Below are positions 18,183 through 29,519 of a stretch of DNA of 64,000 nucleotides, piece after piece. The position numbers and the translations under genes were made by a program. Source of the stretch: Isochrysis galbana (lineage: Eukaryota; Haptophyta; Isochrysidales; Isochrysidaceae); contig CM030941.1 of assembly GCA_018136815.1 (NCBI GenBank), positions 685,528 through 749,527 of the forward strand, given 5' to 3'. Positions within the stretch are counted from its first letter, which is position 1; every line of letters begins with the position of its first letter. The notes beneath the pieces were generated by a model that worked only from the letters and a program-made list of their open reading frames with translations, had not been told where the DNA came from and ran no database searches.

Positions 18183-19582
18183 GCCGCCGGATCGCCCCAG
18201 CTGGAGAGCGGCAGCCAGTGTGATGAGCCGGCGCCGGTGCCCCCCCCCCCATGCCGAAATCGCAACCCAGTTGCTCTCGCCATGTTCAAGTAAGAGGAGG
18301 CCATACGATGTAAGTCCGCCTCCTTGTCCGCAGTCCGGCCACTAATCATCTGCTCCGCCTCGCTGCGAATCACCGTTTGGAACAGGCGCTCGATCGGCGA
18401 GCCTTCGCCCTCTTGGAACAGGTGCTGGACCGGTGCGCCAACGGATAAGAAACGTCGGCGGTGGCGATCCTGCATGAGCAGCTCCAACGGGCAGTTGCTG
18501 TCTTCCACGCACAGTGCAAAGAGCCACTTCTTCATGTCCGCCTCGCAAGCGTGCTTCACGACGGCCACTGGTTGGCCTTTCTCATCACGGCGCGCCGTAG
18601 CCCCTCCCGGATCGCAGAGGATAGCAGGATAGCCAAGCGCCCGTTGCGCTGCTTGCAGCTGAGGGCAGATCTCTTCATCGACCCGGAGCATCTCCCTCAA
18701 CCTCGCCTTCTCGGAACGATCAGATTTGTGTTCTGATGCCACTGCGACAGCATTGTTGAGCATAATAGCGTCCCGCAGGATGACATCGGTGGTGGGTATG
18801 CCCAGCTTGCCGTACAGCTGCCGCACGAACGCGATGAAGTCACTTGACGTGTCCTCGAGCCGCAGCTCGGAATATGCAACTCGCCCTGAAGCCTCCGCTT
18901 GCGCCTTGCACGAGTGCATGCTACGAATCTGCGTGCGAAGCGCGTGGCGGCTCACCGCACGGAGCCCCACGTCCACCGGAACGGTGCGCAAGAAGTCGGC
19001 CGCAGACATGCGAGATCTGCCGTCACCTTGTGCCTCCGAGCTGATGGGGAAGTAGTTGAATTGCGGGCACTTGTCGAAGAAGTCGGCGCCCGCTTGCGAT
19101 GAGGGAATCAAGTTGGTCCAGGGCTCAGGGGCGTGCCGAACGTACTGGTAATCGGAAATGATAAGCTCCACAGGGTCCCTCACCATGTGAATGAAGTGGC
19201 TCCACTGATTGAATTCAGACGCATTCGTGCACGTGGAGTCTAGTGAGGCATCGTCCATGTCCATGCAGACTGCCGAGCTGTCACGGCACTGAAGCAACGG
19301 TGCCCACTCACTGGCCATTGGCACTGCTTTTGATGATGGAGTGATCAGGTCTGGAAGCATGTTGTTCCAGTATTCTTCATAGTCGAGATTCGGGCAGGGG
19401 CGGAGCAGGAACGGCCTGAGCTCGCCGAGCAGAAACGCATTCAACAGCGCACACATCGTGACGCTCGTGCCGCTCTTGTGATGCACCGCCACGAGCGTTC
19501 TGTTGCTCGCTCTGCCCCCGCCTGAGCGCTGCCGGTCGAGCAAGGGCAAGGTGTCCATCCCTAGCAAACGCAAGGTGTCCAT
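18086..19582 (-). CDS. sulfotransferase-like protein, possibly fused to the downstream acyltransferase
   Basis: The 498-residue frame starts with MDTLRLLGMDTLPLL. Residues 30-40 read VAVHHKSGTSV, a match to the 5'-phosphosulfate loop of sulfotransferases, and residues near 130-145 read HMVRDPVELIISDYQY, matching the 3'-phosphate motif (RDP with a following serine). The N-terminal 320 residues are thus a PAPS-dependent sulfotransferase-type fold. Residues 330-480 form a cysteine-containing tail with SSWGDPAACAQL, reminiscent of the cysteine-rich region that precedes NRF-type acyltransferases. It overlaps the acyltransferase frame by 97 bases. An 11-cytosine run at 18240-18250 sits at the point where one extra base would join the two frames without a stop. 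No signal peptide is obvious at this ATG, so the 5' end may be incomplete. Confidence 0.6.
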   Translation of the reverse strand: MDTLRLLGMDTLPLLDRQRSGGGRASNRTLVAVHHKSGTSVTMCALLNAFLLGELRPFLLRPCPNLDYEEYWNNMLPDLITPSSKAVPMASEWAPLLQCRDSSAVCMDMDDASLDSTCTNASEFNQWSHFIHMVRDPVELIISDYQYVRHAPEPWTNLIPSSQAGADFFDKCPQFNYFPISSEAQGDGRSRMSAADFLRTVPVDVGLRAVSRHALRTQIRSMHSCKAQAEASGRVAYSELRLEDTSSDFIAFVRQLYGKLGIPTTDVILRDAIMLNNAVAVASEHKSDRSEKARLREMLRVDEEICPQLQAAQRALGYPAILCDPGGATARRDEKGQPVAVVKHACEADMKKWLFALCVEDSNCPLELLMQDRHRRRFLSVGAPVQHLFQEGEGSPIERLFQTVIRSEAEQMISGRTADKEADLHRMASSYLNMARATGLRFRHGGGGTGAGSSHWLPLSSWGDPAACAQLIGSAKRTSWTRKATEASICAGLQAAQC

Positions 19583-20520
<938 letters not shown>

Positions 20521-20535
20521 GCTGCCATCGTCGCG

Positions 20536-21071
20536 ATGGCGCCCAGGAGCCCCCGCTCGCCACGGGCTGGCGCGCGAGTGAACCAAGCGAACCGGGCCGC
20601 GATGGCCGGCGTGACCGGCGCAGCCGAGGTCATTCATGGCCACGCGCGCACTCTCGTCGCCCAGGTTGAGACGCAGATGCGGGCGCAGCGGCGCAGCAAG
20701 CGCGGCGCAAGCGGCTCATCGCGGCGCTGTGCCTGGCGGTCGCGCACTCGCGTGAGGGGCAGGAGGTGCGTAGGGTGCAGAGAGTCCGCGGTAAGTGGCG
20801 CAACAGCTCGCTGTTTGCCTACTTCACCGAGGGCGATGAAGAAGGTGCAACTTGAGGTTCCCTTTTTTTGTCACATATGGGGGTCCTGCAAGTAGAACTT
20901 ATAGCGTCCAGATGGGGGTAGTTGCCAAAAAAACAACCAAACTTGAGGTTGCACCCTCTGACCTCACCTTTTACCACCACACGCGGATGCGTCGCGTCGC
21001 GAGCTGTTCAACGAACTTGTCTGCCATGTGGAGCAGTCGGGCTGCATGCGGAAGCTGCCCGTGGCCGGTGC
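20536..21071 (+). pseudogene. broken unidentified coding remnant
   Basis: Three coding-like pieces occur in succession in different frames: MAPRSPRSPRAGARVNQ from 20536, then AKRLIAALCLAVAHSREG to LFAYFTEGDEEG up to about 20845, and ASRRELFNELVCHVEQSG to LPVAGA at about 20990-21070. Between the second and third lies an insert of about 110 bases with GGTGCAAC inverted ends (20846-20955). The hAT-like terminus at 21072 cuts the last piece. I do not recognise the family. It may be an old host gene or transposon protein, dead in this copy. Confidence 0.35.
20846..20955. repeat. small repeat with GGTGCAAC inverted ends
   Basis: The 110-base segment starts GGTGCAACTTGAGG and ends in its near-inverse (CTTGAGGTTGCACC is the right end). 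An inverted related sequence sharing GCAAGTAGAACTTATA and the CCAAAAA/GCAACCAAA words lies at about 30290-30385. No target duplication was seen. Confidence 0.45.
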
Positions 21072-21870
21072 TAGGGCGGTCAAACACGGCTTTTTAAGTA
21101 CTAATATGGGGGGAGCTAGGTTGCTCAAGATATTAAAGCCACATGCTGTTGTATTCAGGCCTTTTGGCGCCAAGGCCTGAATACAACACATGCATATATA
21201 TGTCACATAGATAGAACACATCAAGAGCCTTCTTTCTTGCTTCTTGCGTTTGTTGCGATTGTATCGCAACATCACCGACACTTCCAATTGATCCGACAAC
21301 GACCGGTCCCGATGAGCACCAAACGAACACTGCATCAAAGAGCAAGAGAACACGCGCTCACACGAAGCAGAATTAGGAGAGAGGCAAAATGTTATTCGAG
21401 CAGCCAATGCCCACGTGGGGAATTTCGAGTGGTTGGATGCCCACCATGCTAGGACGTCTCTTGAAAAACTTTCCTTGTCGGAATGATCGACGATGTGTGT
21501 ACCTTGTACCTTGGCAGGAAAGTAGGTAGGAAGAGAGCTCTCGCTGCAACCCATTACTCACATCGTGGATATTAGTAAAGCATGCCAAGGCGCTGAAACG
21601 CCGCACCAAAGCTCATCGACCCGCCCGTATGCAAACGCAAACGCCGGGTTGAATGCGCGTAGGAGCCCTGTGAAGTGTGAAGCGGTGCTGCTCCTTGCAA
21701 CAAAATGGAGCGGCACATCGGTCCTCTAAACGATCCTCGAGATATGAGAACGCGCCGGAGACTTGTTGCTTGTTGCACAAGGCCAAGGCCCCTCCATTGA
21801 GTAAGACTGTGAAGATGTTAGCCTCATATCTAGATATTAGGCTATCTACTTCCAAAAAGCACTTTCTATA
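21072..21870 (-). pseudogene. degenerate hAT transposase copy with one terminus
   Basis: The left end TAGGGCGGTCAAACACGG begins at 21072. On the minus strand the C-terminal hAT dimerisation block survives (AWWASNHSKFPTWALAAR, then FCLSPNSASCERVFS and MLRYNRNKRKK) and, further upstream, FSYLEDRLEDRCAAPFCCKE. These parallel the intact transposase at 54224-56742, but they are split by frameshifts and the N-terminal two thirds is missing. This places the TAGGGCGGTCAAACA termini in the hAT superfamily. The right end is lost; a second small element appears inserted near 21801. Confidence 0.7.
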
Positions 21871-23160
21871 TCTAGCATCTAGCTAGATATAGCGCTAGGC
21901 CACTATTTGCATCTATCTAGATAGCTGTGGGCGCCAAACCTAGTTATAAGCTATTAATAGGCACCTAACCAAGGCCGTAGGGCATGGGCGGGCTTGCCAG
22001 CACCTTGCGCAAGCAAGCCTTGCGGGCGAAACGGCAACTAACTATGGAGCTAACTACAGTTAAACATGTTTACTGTTATTCTATAACCCAAATAACCCGT
22101 ATAGATATCCCAGCAAGAGCCCAAATATCCCTAAAACATCTAGAGATATCTATGTGGAGCAAATCCACCCAAATATCAAATATCCAAGACAAATATCCGG
22201 ATACTTGTGCTTACCCCTAGCTTTGATGTTTCCACCCCATTTCCGTTGCTTGAGCCTTCTAAAGAATTCTTTAGAGTGGAGGTCTTCTTGGCGAAGTTTG
22301 GCGTGCCATGGAAGGTATTTTAAGGCCTCGCCCCGCAGGATTCGCTCTGGCTCGCGACTGACGAGGAGCTGGAGCACCAGGACGCCATGGCGCTCGACGC
22401 TGCTCGCTGGTCGACAAAAGTTTGTTCGCCGCTGGCGGGACAGGTGCGCTGCCGATCGCGCCCGCTCTGGCGCAGGTCGACCGAGCCCGTACCTACAATG
22501 CCTTTTGCCTTTGCCGCCCCAAACGGCAGGTTCCCGACTCGTCTTTCGACGCTTTGAGGCAGGGAGAACACCTGCCGCCAATGCTCAACCAGAGCATAGA
22601 GCATCGGCAGCTGTTCTCTCTATGTTTTCGTCGGCTCCTCGGATTTTCACGTGCATCATAGGGCAGGTAGCAATCTAGAATATAATTTAAAGCTAGCCTG
22701 CAGCGTGCTCTGCGACGGCGCGACGCGCGCGGCCGATCAGTACTGTGGAATTGATAGCTTTTTGTTTGACGTCTAAAGGGAGAAGTTTTCTCCGCACGGA
22801 GGGCGCGAAAATTGGGCAGAAGGGCGAATTTCGAGCTCTAGACCGCCCGTTCTTTTGGCTACTAGTAGATTCAACATGTAATCTAGCCAAGCACCGGCCT
22901 GAATGAAAGCTTCAGGCGTGATGGTTGCGATCGATTTTTGTGGGCAATCGTGTCGTGAATCACGATTGGACACTGGCTGCTTTGCGCTCATCACGAGCCA
23001 ACTTTCAGAATTTTTTATTGGACACACAGATGGCCTCCAACCAAGGCCATTCACGTTCGGAGACACACACACAGGTCGTGCCCGCCAAGCACGGGCCAGT
23101 CAATAGTCCGCCCGTTTCTTTAGCACAACATCCCAACATGGAGCACAAAAAGTAGTTTTG
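21871..23160. other. intergenic, repeat-derived, no assignable gene
   Basis: The left part (21800-21960) resembles the left end and inner AGATATTAG-type palindromes of the inverted-repeat element at 38996-39885. Bases 22080-22210 are rich in AAATATCC words. A coding-like minus-strand stretch at about 22230-22400 (VLQLLVSREPERILRGEALK) has no family I recognise. Nothing else is supported. Confidence 0.4.
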
Positions 23161-23164
23161 TTTT

Positions 23165-23560
23165 GTGGCGGGTGACAACTAAGTTTATACTTAGTTCGCC
23201 CATGGGGGGGCACGAGCCCACCTCTTTCTCCACTCCTCCCCTGCCATGGGGGAGGAACCACCCACTCTCCTGGCACGCCTGATGGCTTGCCAGGAGCACA
23301 CAGCCCTGCTGACCCATTCCTCTCCCCACAGGCCCGCCTGACTCGCCCGCCCTGGCCCGTCGTGGCCTGCCCATCCCTCTGACCAGCCCCTCCTCCCCCT
23401 GGGCCCCCCTGATCAGGACCCCCCAGCCAGCTCCAGTCGACTGGCAGGGGCTCGAGAGCCAGCGAGGCAGCGAGGGAGAGGCAGGAGGGGCCAGGGCCAT
23501 GCCCCAGCCTCACCTGCCCCCTGAGCTGTGCTCCCAGGCCCCTGCCGGCCTCCTGGGGAC
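23165..23560 (-). repeat. repeat R1, inverted 3' part
   Basis: This copy on the minus strand covers the downstream half of R1, with GGCAAGCCATCAGGCG and the terminal word AACTAAGTATAAACTTAGTT-like at 23180-23200. It resembles the copy at 40845-41215 more than the one at 12666, so R1 has at least two subfamilies. Confidence 0.65.
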
Positions 23561-23688
23561 CTGAAGAGGGGCCGCAGGCGCGCGCCATGGGCCCCCGCCG
23601 CAGGGAAGAGAGGAGGAAAAGGGAAGAGGGAGGGGAGGGGGGAGCGGCAGCTCTCCCCTCCGGCAGAAACGTGTCTTCTCGCCCCGTT

Positions 23689-24039
23689 TGGGTAAGAGAA
23701 GACGGGGGCGCCAGAGCCAGGAGGGAAGGGCCGCGGCTCGCCGCGGCCACTCGCTCCAGCGAGGGAGATTAGCGCTTCTGGGCTCCTATCTCACGAATGC
23801 CCCCCCCCCCTGCGTTGCTTTTACCCGAAAGGGGTTTTCCCCCAGCGTGGACTCGAGGAGAGGACGCGCTGGGGTGCGCGGGGCCGGTGCATGCACTGGG
23901 GGGAGGACAAATATCGAGGGGAGGGGGCAGTGCCCCCACCCCCCGGTATCACTCGGACACTTGGCCCGTCAGGCATGGCGGGATTCCGGGACTGAGACGT
24001 TATGTCCAATTAGCTAGTGGGGTTGGCTAGGATATAACA
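23689..24039 (-). repeat. repeat R2, possible solo LTR
   Basis: The 351-base block begins TGGGTAAGAG and ends GGATATAACA, that is TG to CA as in LTRs. Other copies are at 28455-28821 and 40295-40480 (plus). Copies share TAGCTAATTGGACA and GGCACTGCCCC and an internal C/G run. No target duplication was found around this copy, so the LTR reading is tentative. Confidence 0.5.
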
Positions 24040-24519
24040 TTGATTATTATTATTATATTGTTTTGTGGCACAAAACTTTGTGGCGGGTGGACGCATGCGG
24101 CGTGCCTCGGCGCACTTGGATCGCGCTGGCCGGTGATGCTGACGGTAGTGAACGAAGACAAGTGTGGTAGGCCGTTTAGGAATTTTAGTCTCTATGTCTA
24201 TGTCGATACGGGGTGCACCGCCTCATCAAATCTCAGAAGTGCTTGAACTTGAGAAGCAGTCAGCAGCACTTGCACTTGCATCTTGCGCATGGCGCTCATG
24301 GTAATGGTAATGAGGGTGTGTGTAGCTTAAAAAAAACTCCTTGGCCACTGCAAAAAAATCACCGCATTGCGGACGTTCGTACTCGTGACCACGAAAGAAT
24401 CAACTCGCGAAACTTTGTTTGTAGCTGCTTTGAGGAATCCCTCCTTGATTTTTCTTGGAGTTTTGGGTGCAATTTTGAAAAGTCGAGACGCCTCCTTTTT
24501 ACTCCGTCTCCGAAGTCAA
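24040..24519. other. intergenic, nothing recognised
   Basis: I see no gene, repeat copy or structured element in this stretch beyond an AT-rich start. Confidence 0.5.
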
Positions 24520-24566
24520 CTCTACTCTACTCCTAAAGTAAAGGAGTAGGAGTACTTTACTTTTAA
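24520..24566 (+). promoter_or_regulatory. candidate promoter palindrome upstream of glycosyltransferase gene
   Basis: The block holds ACTCTACTCTACTCCTAAAG and its near-inverse GGAGTAGGAGTACTTTACTT, 115-160 bases before the ATG at 24681. It is followed by a CT-rich leader. The words match those upstream of other genes in the window. Confidence 0.4.
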
Positions 24567-24680
24567 GTGGTGCGATGCGAGGGCGATGCTTTTCCTTCTG
24601 TTCTCTCTCTCGCCTCGCCTCGCCTCGCCTCGCTTCCCCCCCTCGCCTCGCCTCGCGCGCCGCCGCTGCCGCCGCAAGCG

Positions 24681-27600
24681 ATGGCGATGGGGTCTCTCGG
24701 TTGGCGCAGCGCGGCCGTCGCGCTGCTGATCGCGTGCGCGGCTCGCGTGCCGGTGCTACCCCGGCTGGTGCGCAACGTGTGGACGCCCCCCATCCCGCGC
24801 GCCGTTGGCCTCCGCTACCCACTCACTGACGAGCCCACACTCGCTCTTCATGTGAGCGTGGTGGTGGGGACGAAGGATGCCCTCACGCCTGCGTTCGACC
24901 AGCTGGCCCACCTGGCACGCACGCTCCCGGTGGGCATGCGCGTCATCTACACTTACCCTAAACCCCTCTCTGGGGACGCTCTTGCTTATGAGGCCGCACT
25001 CCGTGACGCGGCTGGTGAGCTCAGCGCGAACCTCATGCTACTTCAAGTGGACTCCTTCTCGAATCCCTTCTCAGCATGGCTTGCCGCCGCGCCGCATGTC
25101 CAGACCAAATACACACTATTGATGCACAACGATGTCTTTCTACTGGACGCTCGTCAGCACTTTCTTTCCGAGCTCTACGGTGCTCTCGAGCACCATCCGG
25201 ATGTGGCGGTTGCAGCACCCCAGATCTATGAGACCGAAACTCAGGGGCTTCTCACGACTCACCTCTTTAACACGAATCTGCACTTGCGGATCGATACTAG
25301 CGGCGTAGCCTTCATGTCGCATGAGGTCGATCTGTTGACAGGACTCTCTCGCGAGCCCCAGGACTTTACGCAGCGTATTAATCGCCACTTCCTTGAAGAC
25401 CACGTCTTCTTAACTAAAACGGTGATGCCTCGTTCATGCACATGTTCTTAGCCTTGCGTGCGCGAATCGTCGCGTGAGGCTGCGGCCTCCCGTCCTCTCC
25501 TTGCACTGCCCAGGGGTCCCTATCAAATACTTGCTCGAGGATCACCGCCACGTGTCTCGTCATGCCCCGCAGGATCTGATCGACACCTCCTTCATCGATC
25601 CAGCAGCAGCTTTCACATTGGAGTATGTTGATCTGCAGTTGAACATGATACGACGCAATCTCACGCAGCTATACGTGCGGCGGCCTGCCCTCTATGCACG
25701 GGATTTCCAGATGGCAATATCATAGTATACATGCTCCAGCTGTGCGCACCCGCCACAATGAGGATTCTCGCGAGAGGGCAACACAGCTATTCAAAAAGGA
25801 CTCAATTGACACATCATGCATAGCTGCTCAAATTTTCCTCTCTAGCATCCATGGCGACCTCCTGCTTTCCGTTATCCCCTCATGCATCATCATGCATAGG
25901 TACCCTCTGCCCGAGCAGAGTTCAGACTATGGCATTTTGAGTGGCAGGACATCGCGTACTTTGTCCGGCGTCGCTCCGAGGAGCAGGTGAGAGTGTTGGA
26001 TGTCAAGCGCCTGCCATATTTAGGGCGTGCTCATAACACCAGGATGTTGATTCATCCATGCCGTCGATGCCGGTGCACGAGCCGACTATATATGATCTCG
26101 TGTTTCCTTGCGTGCACCCTATGTACCGACATGCTCAACTTCACGCACCAATCCACCTCAGGCACGGAGGACCAAGCAACACCTTGAGACCAAATGGGGA
26201 GTGCAATTTCCCAACACGGGGTTCTGCAATTTTGTCAAATTCTCCGTCATCCGCCATGTAAGCCCGCAGTTATAAGGATACGCTGCCGGGTCATGTCCGG
26301 AACATCGTCATCTTCCCCAGTGATAGGCCCCAACTCGCCCTCCCCCCCCCCCCCCCCGCCTACACCCTTCCTCTACTCATTCACATCGATTTGGCACTCA
26401 TTTTTCGCAGGTTTCGTTCGGGTCGGAAGCGCTTCCGTCAACATGGATCGACCAAGCGTCATTGGTCGCCGCTTTCTTTGAGATGGCTGGATTTAACCGC
26501 CATGACGCGAGCCCATTAACCACTCAGCCACGAGCGGGCCCCTCGTACACCATGTCAGACGTGTCAGCTCCCTCTACACCCACGCACAACAGAAATGGCA
26601 TCAGCAACAACATAGTGTCCGATGCCACACTGGAGGAGCTTCTGGTCTCCATGCATAAATGGAGCTCCCCGCAGACAGCCTTGGCCACCAATTCGTCTGA
26701 GATCACCGCTTCACAACTCTTCGGTCTAACATTCGCTTCACGCCGCGTGCTGGTGCCGACAACAGAGGTCCTCACCGACTCCTGGAAGCGTTCGGGTATT
26801 GGAGACCTCTTGCCCTTCCAAGACTACGCTGTGCGGATGGAAACACGATATCAGGTGTGCGTCGGCCTGCGCCAACTATCCGGGGCTATCTTGTCACGAT
26901 GCCATCCCTGCAACATCGCGTCATGCCGCATGCCTAAGCTGCTACGCAAGATGCATTGTGGTCAGCTATGGAGCTGAAAATCTTGTTTGGATTCGACTAT
27001 GTGGAGGCTCACGCTTTGTCCGTCTCCGATAGGTGGAACACATGTCCCTCGCTCTCCTCCGAGTGCCTCTTGGTCCTGATAATCCTCATTTGGACGCGTC
27101 GCGTATCTTGCCATTGTGCGGCCTTCTTATTCGCACAGCTCGCCAGGATGTATGCTGGATTTACGTGGCGCCTCACCGATACGATCATCCAGCCTTTCAG
27201 CTTATTGAAAGCTTGCTCGGTGTTCTGCGCGTTGGTCCTCGGATTGCGCTGGCACTTGCCATGAAACTCACCAACAGCGAGCTTGAGCCAAGTGCGTACA
27301 AGGCATCGATGCAGAGGCTACGGGCTGCGGGAATCGACGTGATTATGTGTGGGGAGCACCAATGGCAATGTGAGGTCAACTACGACTTCAATAGTGACGC
27401 CAAGCTCCTTCTATGGCAAGGTGAGCCTCGTTGGGCGATTGTGCTGCCATGAACACCGCCGTCATTTCTTTCTTAGGCATTGGTCTCTTCAGCTCACAGC
27501 TACCCGCCCCACATTTGGGCTCGGCCCTCGCGGCGGCTGAAGACGCTGCCATGTTGGTTCGTGGGGACGACGTAGGTCATTGCACCCTCGCCACGCCCAA

Positions 27601-28231
27601 TGGTCACACGTGCGATTGCTCTCCCTCGTGCAGGGCGCATCAATTCGTGGCCAACCGCCGTTAGGGCTGTCCTGCCCTCAGCAGAAGAGCTAGGTACGTA
27701 TGGTCCCTTGACCATGGATGCGAGTGGTGTGCATCTCTCTTGGCCTGCACCACAAATTATTCTCATGCCGCCTTCTCTTGACGTGCTATCATAGGCTATT
27801 TGTATGCTATTATGGCCCTCATATTTGGTCTCGGCGCCGTTGTCAATGCATATTCGCCGACGCAGACCAAAATGACTTGTGCTGCTATACTACTCATTGA
27901 TTGGCTACTTACCCTCGCCGCGCATGATCTTGACATATTGCGGCCTTATCCCGCACACGGTATTCTCGTCCTGTGGGCCACGCAATATGCGCTTCTCTCC
28001 GCGCAGACGCGTCGCGTCGCGGTAGCTCTTTGGCTACTCGTCTTTATCCTTGTGAATGTCGGCCACATCTCGCGCTTCGAGTGCCTCGTTTTGACCACGC
28101 TGGGACTCGTACTCTACACTACGAAGCGGGTATATCTAGCCGTCCTTCCTCTCATGGCCAAGCACAAGTCGTCACTTGCGATCCCTATGTTGGCTCGCCT
28201 CGTCTCGTCAGAACACAGAATATCCCCCTAA
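24681..28231 (+). CDS. glycosyltransferase-like membrane protein, nine exons
   Basis: I assembled nine exons by splice sites and phase: 24681-25431, 25514-25674, 25900-25986, 26162-26257, 26411-26854, 27033-27420, 27477-27560, 27634-27693 and 27795-28231. All introns are GT-AG (56-225 bases), phases agree at every junction and the sum is 2508 bases, 835 residues. Residues 8-22 form a signal anchor. Residues 50-300 look like a GT-A family-2-type nucleotide-sugar transferase domain, with VSVVVGTKD near 57, the DxD-like LLMHNDVFLLD near 145 and FLEDHVFLTK near 240. After it come a WQD...RRS segment and KWGVQFPNTGFCNFVK near 335. The last 140 residues contain four or five membrane spans. The sugar donor and product are unknown. 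The least certain junctions are the donors of exons 1, 2 and 7. Confidence 0.65.
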
Positions 28232-28454
28232 CACACGTGCAGCCGCCAATGCGTGCATAGACACGTTCAGCACCCAGATTCAGCAAATCACGTTTTCATT
28301 TCGTTGTAGTAGGCATATTCTCAGCACACGTGTTGATTCGACATCAAGGATGGCGAGGCCATGTTCCACATCATCACTGGCAAAAGAATTCGCGCTCACA
28401 AGTAGTTGCAGGTTTCTACTACTACATAGTTTCTAATAAAAATAAAATAATTCA

Positions 28455-28821
28455 TGCTATTATCCTAGCCACCCCCACTAGCTAATTGGACACAACTTTT
28501 CCGTCCCGGAAGCTCCCGCCATGCCTGACGAGCCAGGTGTCCGAGTGCTACCGGGGAGAGGGGGCACTGCCCCCTCCCCTCGACATTTGTCCTCCCCCCA
28601 GTGCACGCACCGACCCCGAGCACCCCAGCGCGTCCTCTCCTCGAGTCCACGCTGGGGGAAAACCCCTTTCGGGTAAAAACAACGCGGGGGGGGGGGGGGG
28701 GGGGGGGGCACTCGTGAATAGGAGCTCAGAAGCGCCAAGCATCTCTCTCGCCGAAGCGAGTGGCCGCGGCGAGCCGCGGTCCTTCCCTCTTGGTTTTGGT
28801 GCCCCCGTCTTCTCTTACCTA
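28455..28821 (+). repeat. repeat R2, plus-strand copy
   Basis: The copy runs from TGCTATTATCCTAGCC to CTTCTCTTACCTA and contains an uninterrupted G run at about 28686-28708. It is the plus-strand counterpart of the block at 23689-24039. Confidence 0.5.
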
Positions 28822-28861
28822 CGTTGGAATGTTGGAATCAAAGCTCACGGCTTTGGCTTTG

Positions 28862-28930
28862 GATTGTAACGAGATGGCCCGATGGCCCGACGACGAGATG
28901 TAACGAGATGAACGAGATGGCCCGAGGGCC
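28862..28930 (-). repeat. CATCTCGT-unit repeat
   Basis: Read on the minus strand this is a run of CATCTCGTT(A)CATCTCGTCGGGCC units. The same units on the plus strand fill 57740-57872, and both copies are next to ACAATCCAA and a GGCTTTG word, so the similarity extends beyond the simple repeat. Confidence 0.6.
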
Positions 28931-29049
28931 GAGCGTGGCCGTTTTCGACGATCCATCCGGATGGGGGACCCCACCTGATACTAAATACACAGGATCCACA
29001 CACACAGTCACGCCAATCGGGCAGGCCGCGCGCTGCCAGAGCAAGGCTC

Positions 29050-29322
29050 ATCTCACTCTTGGAGATTGCCTGCGAGGGCGCGCCGGCAGCTAGCGCGGAA
29101 CGCAGGTCTAAATTTACCAAACCAGTTCGTAGTTAATATTAGTAGGTTCTTAAGTAAACTCTCGCACCCATGAATCTGACACGAATCCAACAGGACCAAG
29201 TTGTAGTAAAGATTGAGATGTTCGAGATTGTTCAAGGCCCCCTTGGATAGGGCCTCGGCAAAGGCCTTCATCCCCTCAGGGCCAATGTTGTTGCGACACA
29301 CCTGCCCATCTGCCCACCCCAC
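29050..29322 (-). pseudogene. leucine-rich-repeat (RNI/NLR-type) relic
   Basis: The minus strand encodes NNIGPEGMKAFAEALSKG followed by ALNNLEHLNLYYN, which is one unit and a part of the next of the RNI-like LRR family (consensus NxIGxEGxxAxAEAL...LxxLxLxxN). The frame then loses the repeat pattern. It is a fragment of a larger LRR gene, dead or truncated here. Confidence 0.5.
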
Positions 29323-29519
29323 CGAACCATTTGTTGGGCTGTGCTGTGCACGATGGCATTTTGTTGTAAAATCATACTAACGTTATGTACAAAAAGTTGG
29401 GCAGTCAGGAAGGTTTGGCAATTAGTGCTCCTCCCCCGATCCGCAGACGCGCCTTCGCAGCCGCGACCGCCTGAGGCAATAAGGCGTTCATTAAGCCCGT
29501 ACGCTCCCTCCAAGGCCCT

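Noticed and set aside
22693-23155. Frames of 65-99 residues on both strands
   Set aside because: Neither strand has a recognisable motif or consistent third-position composition.
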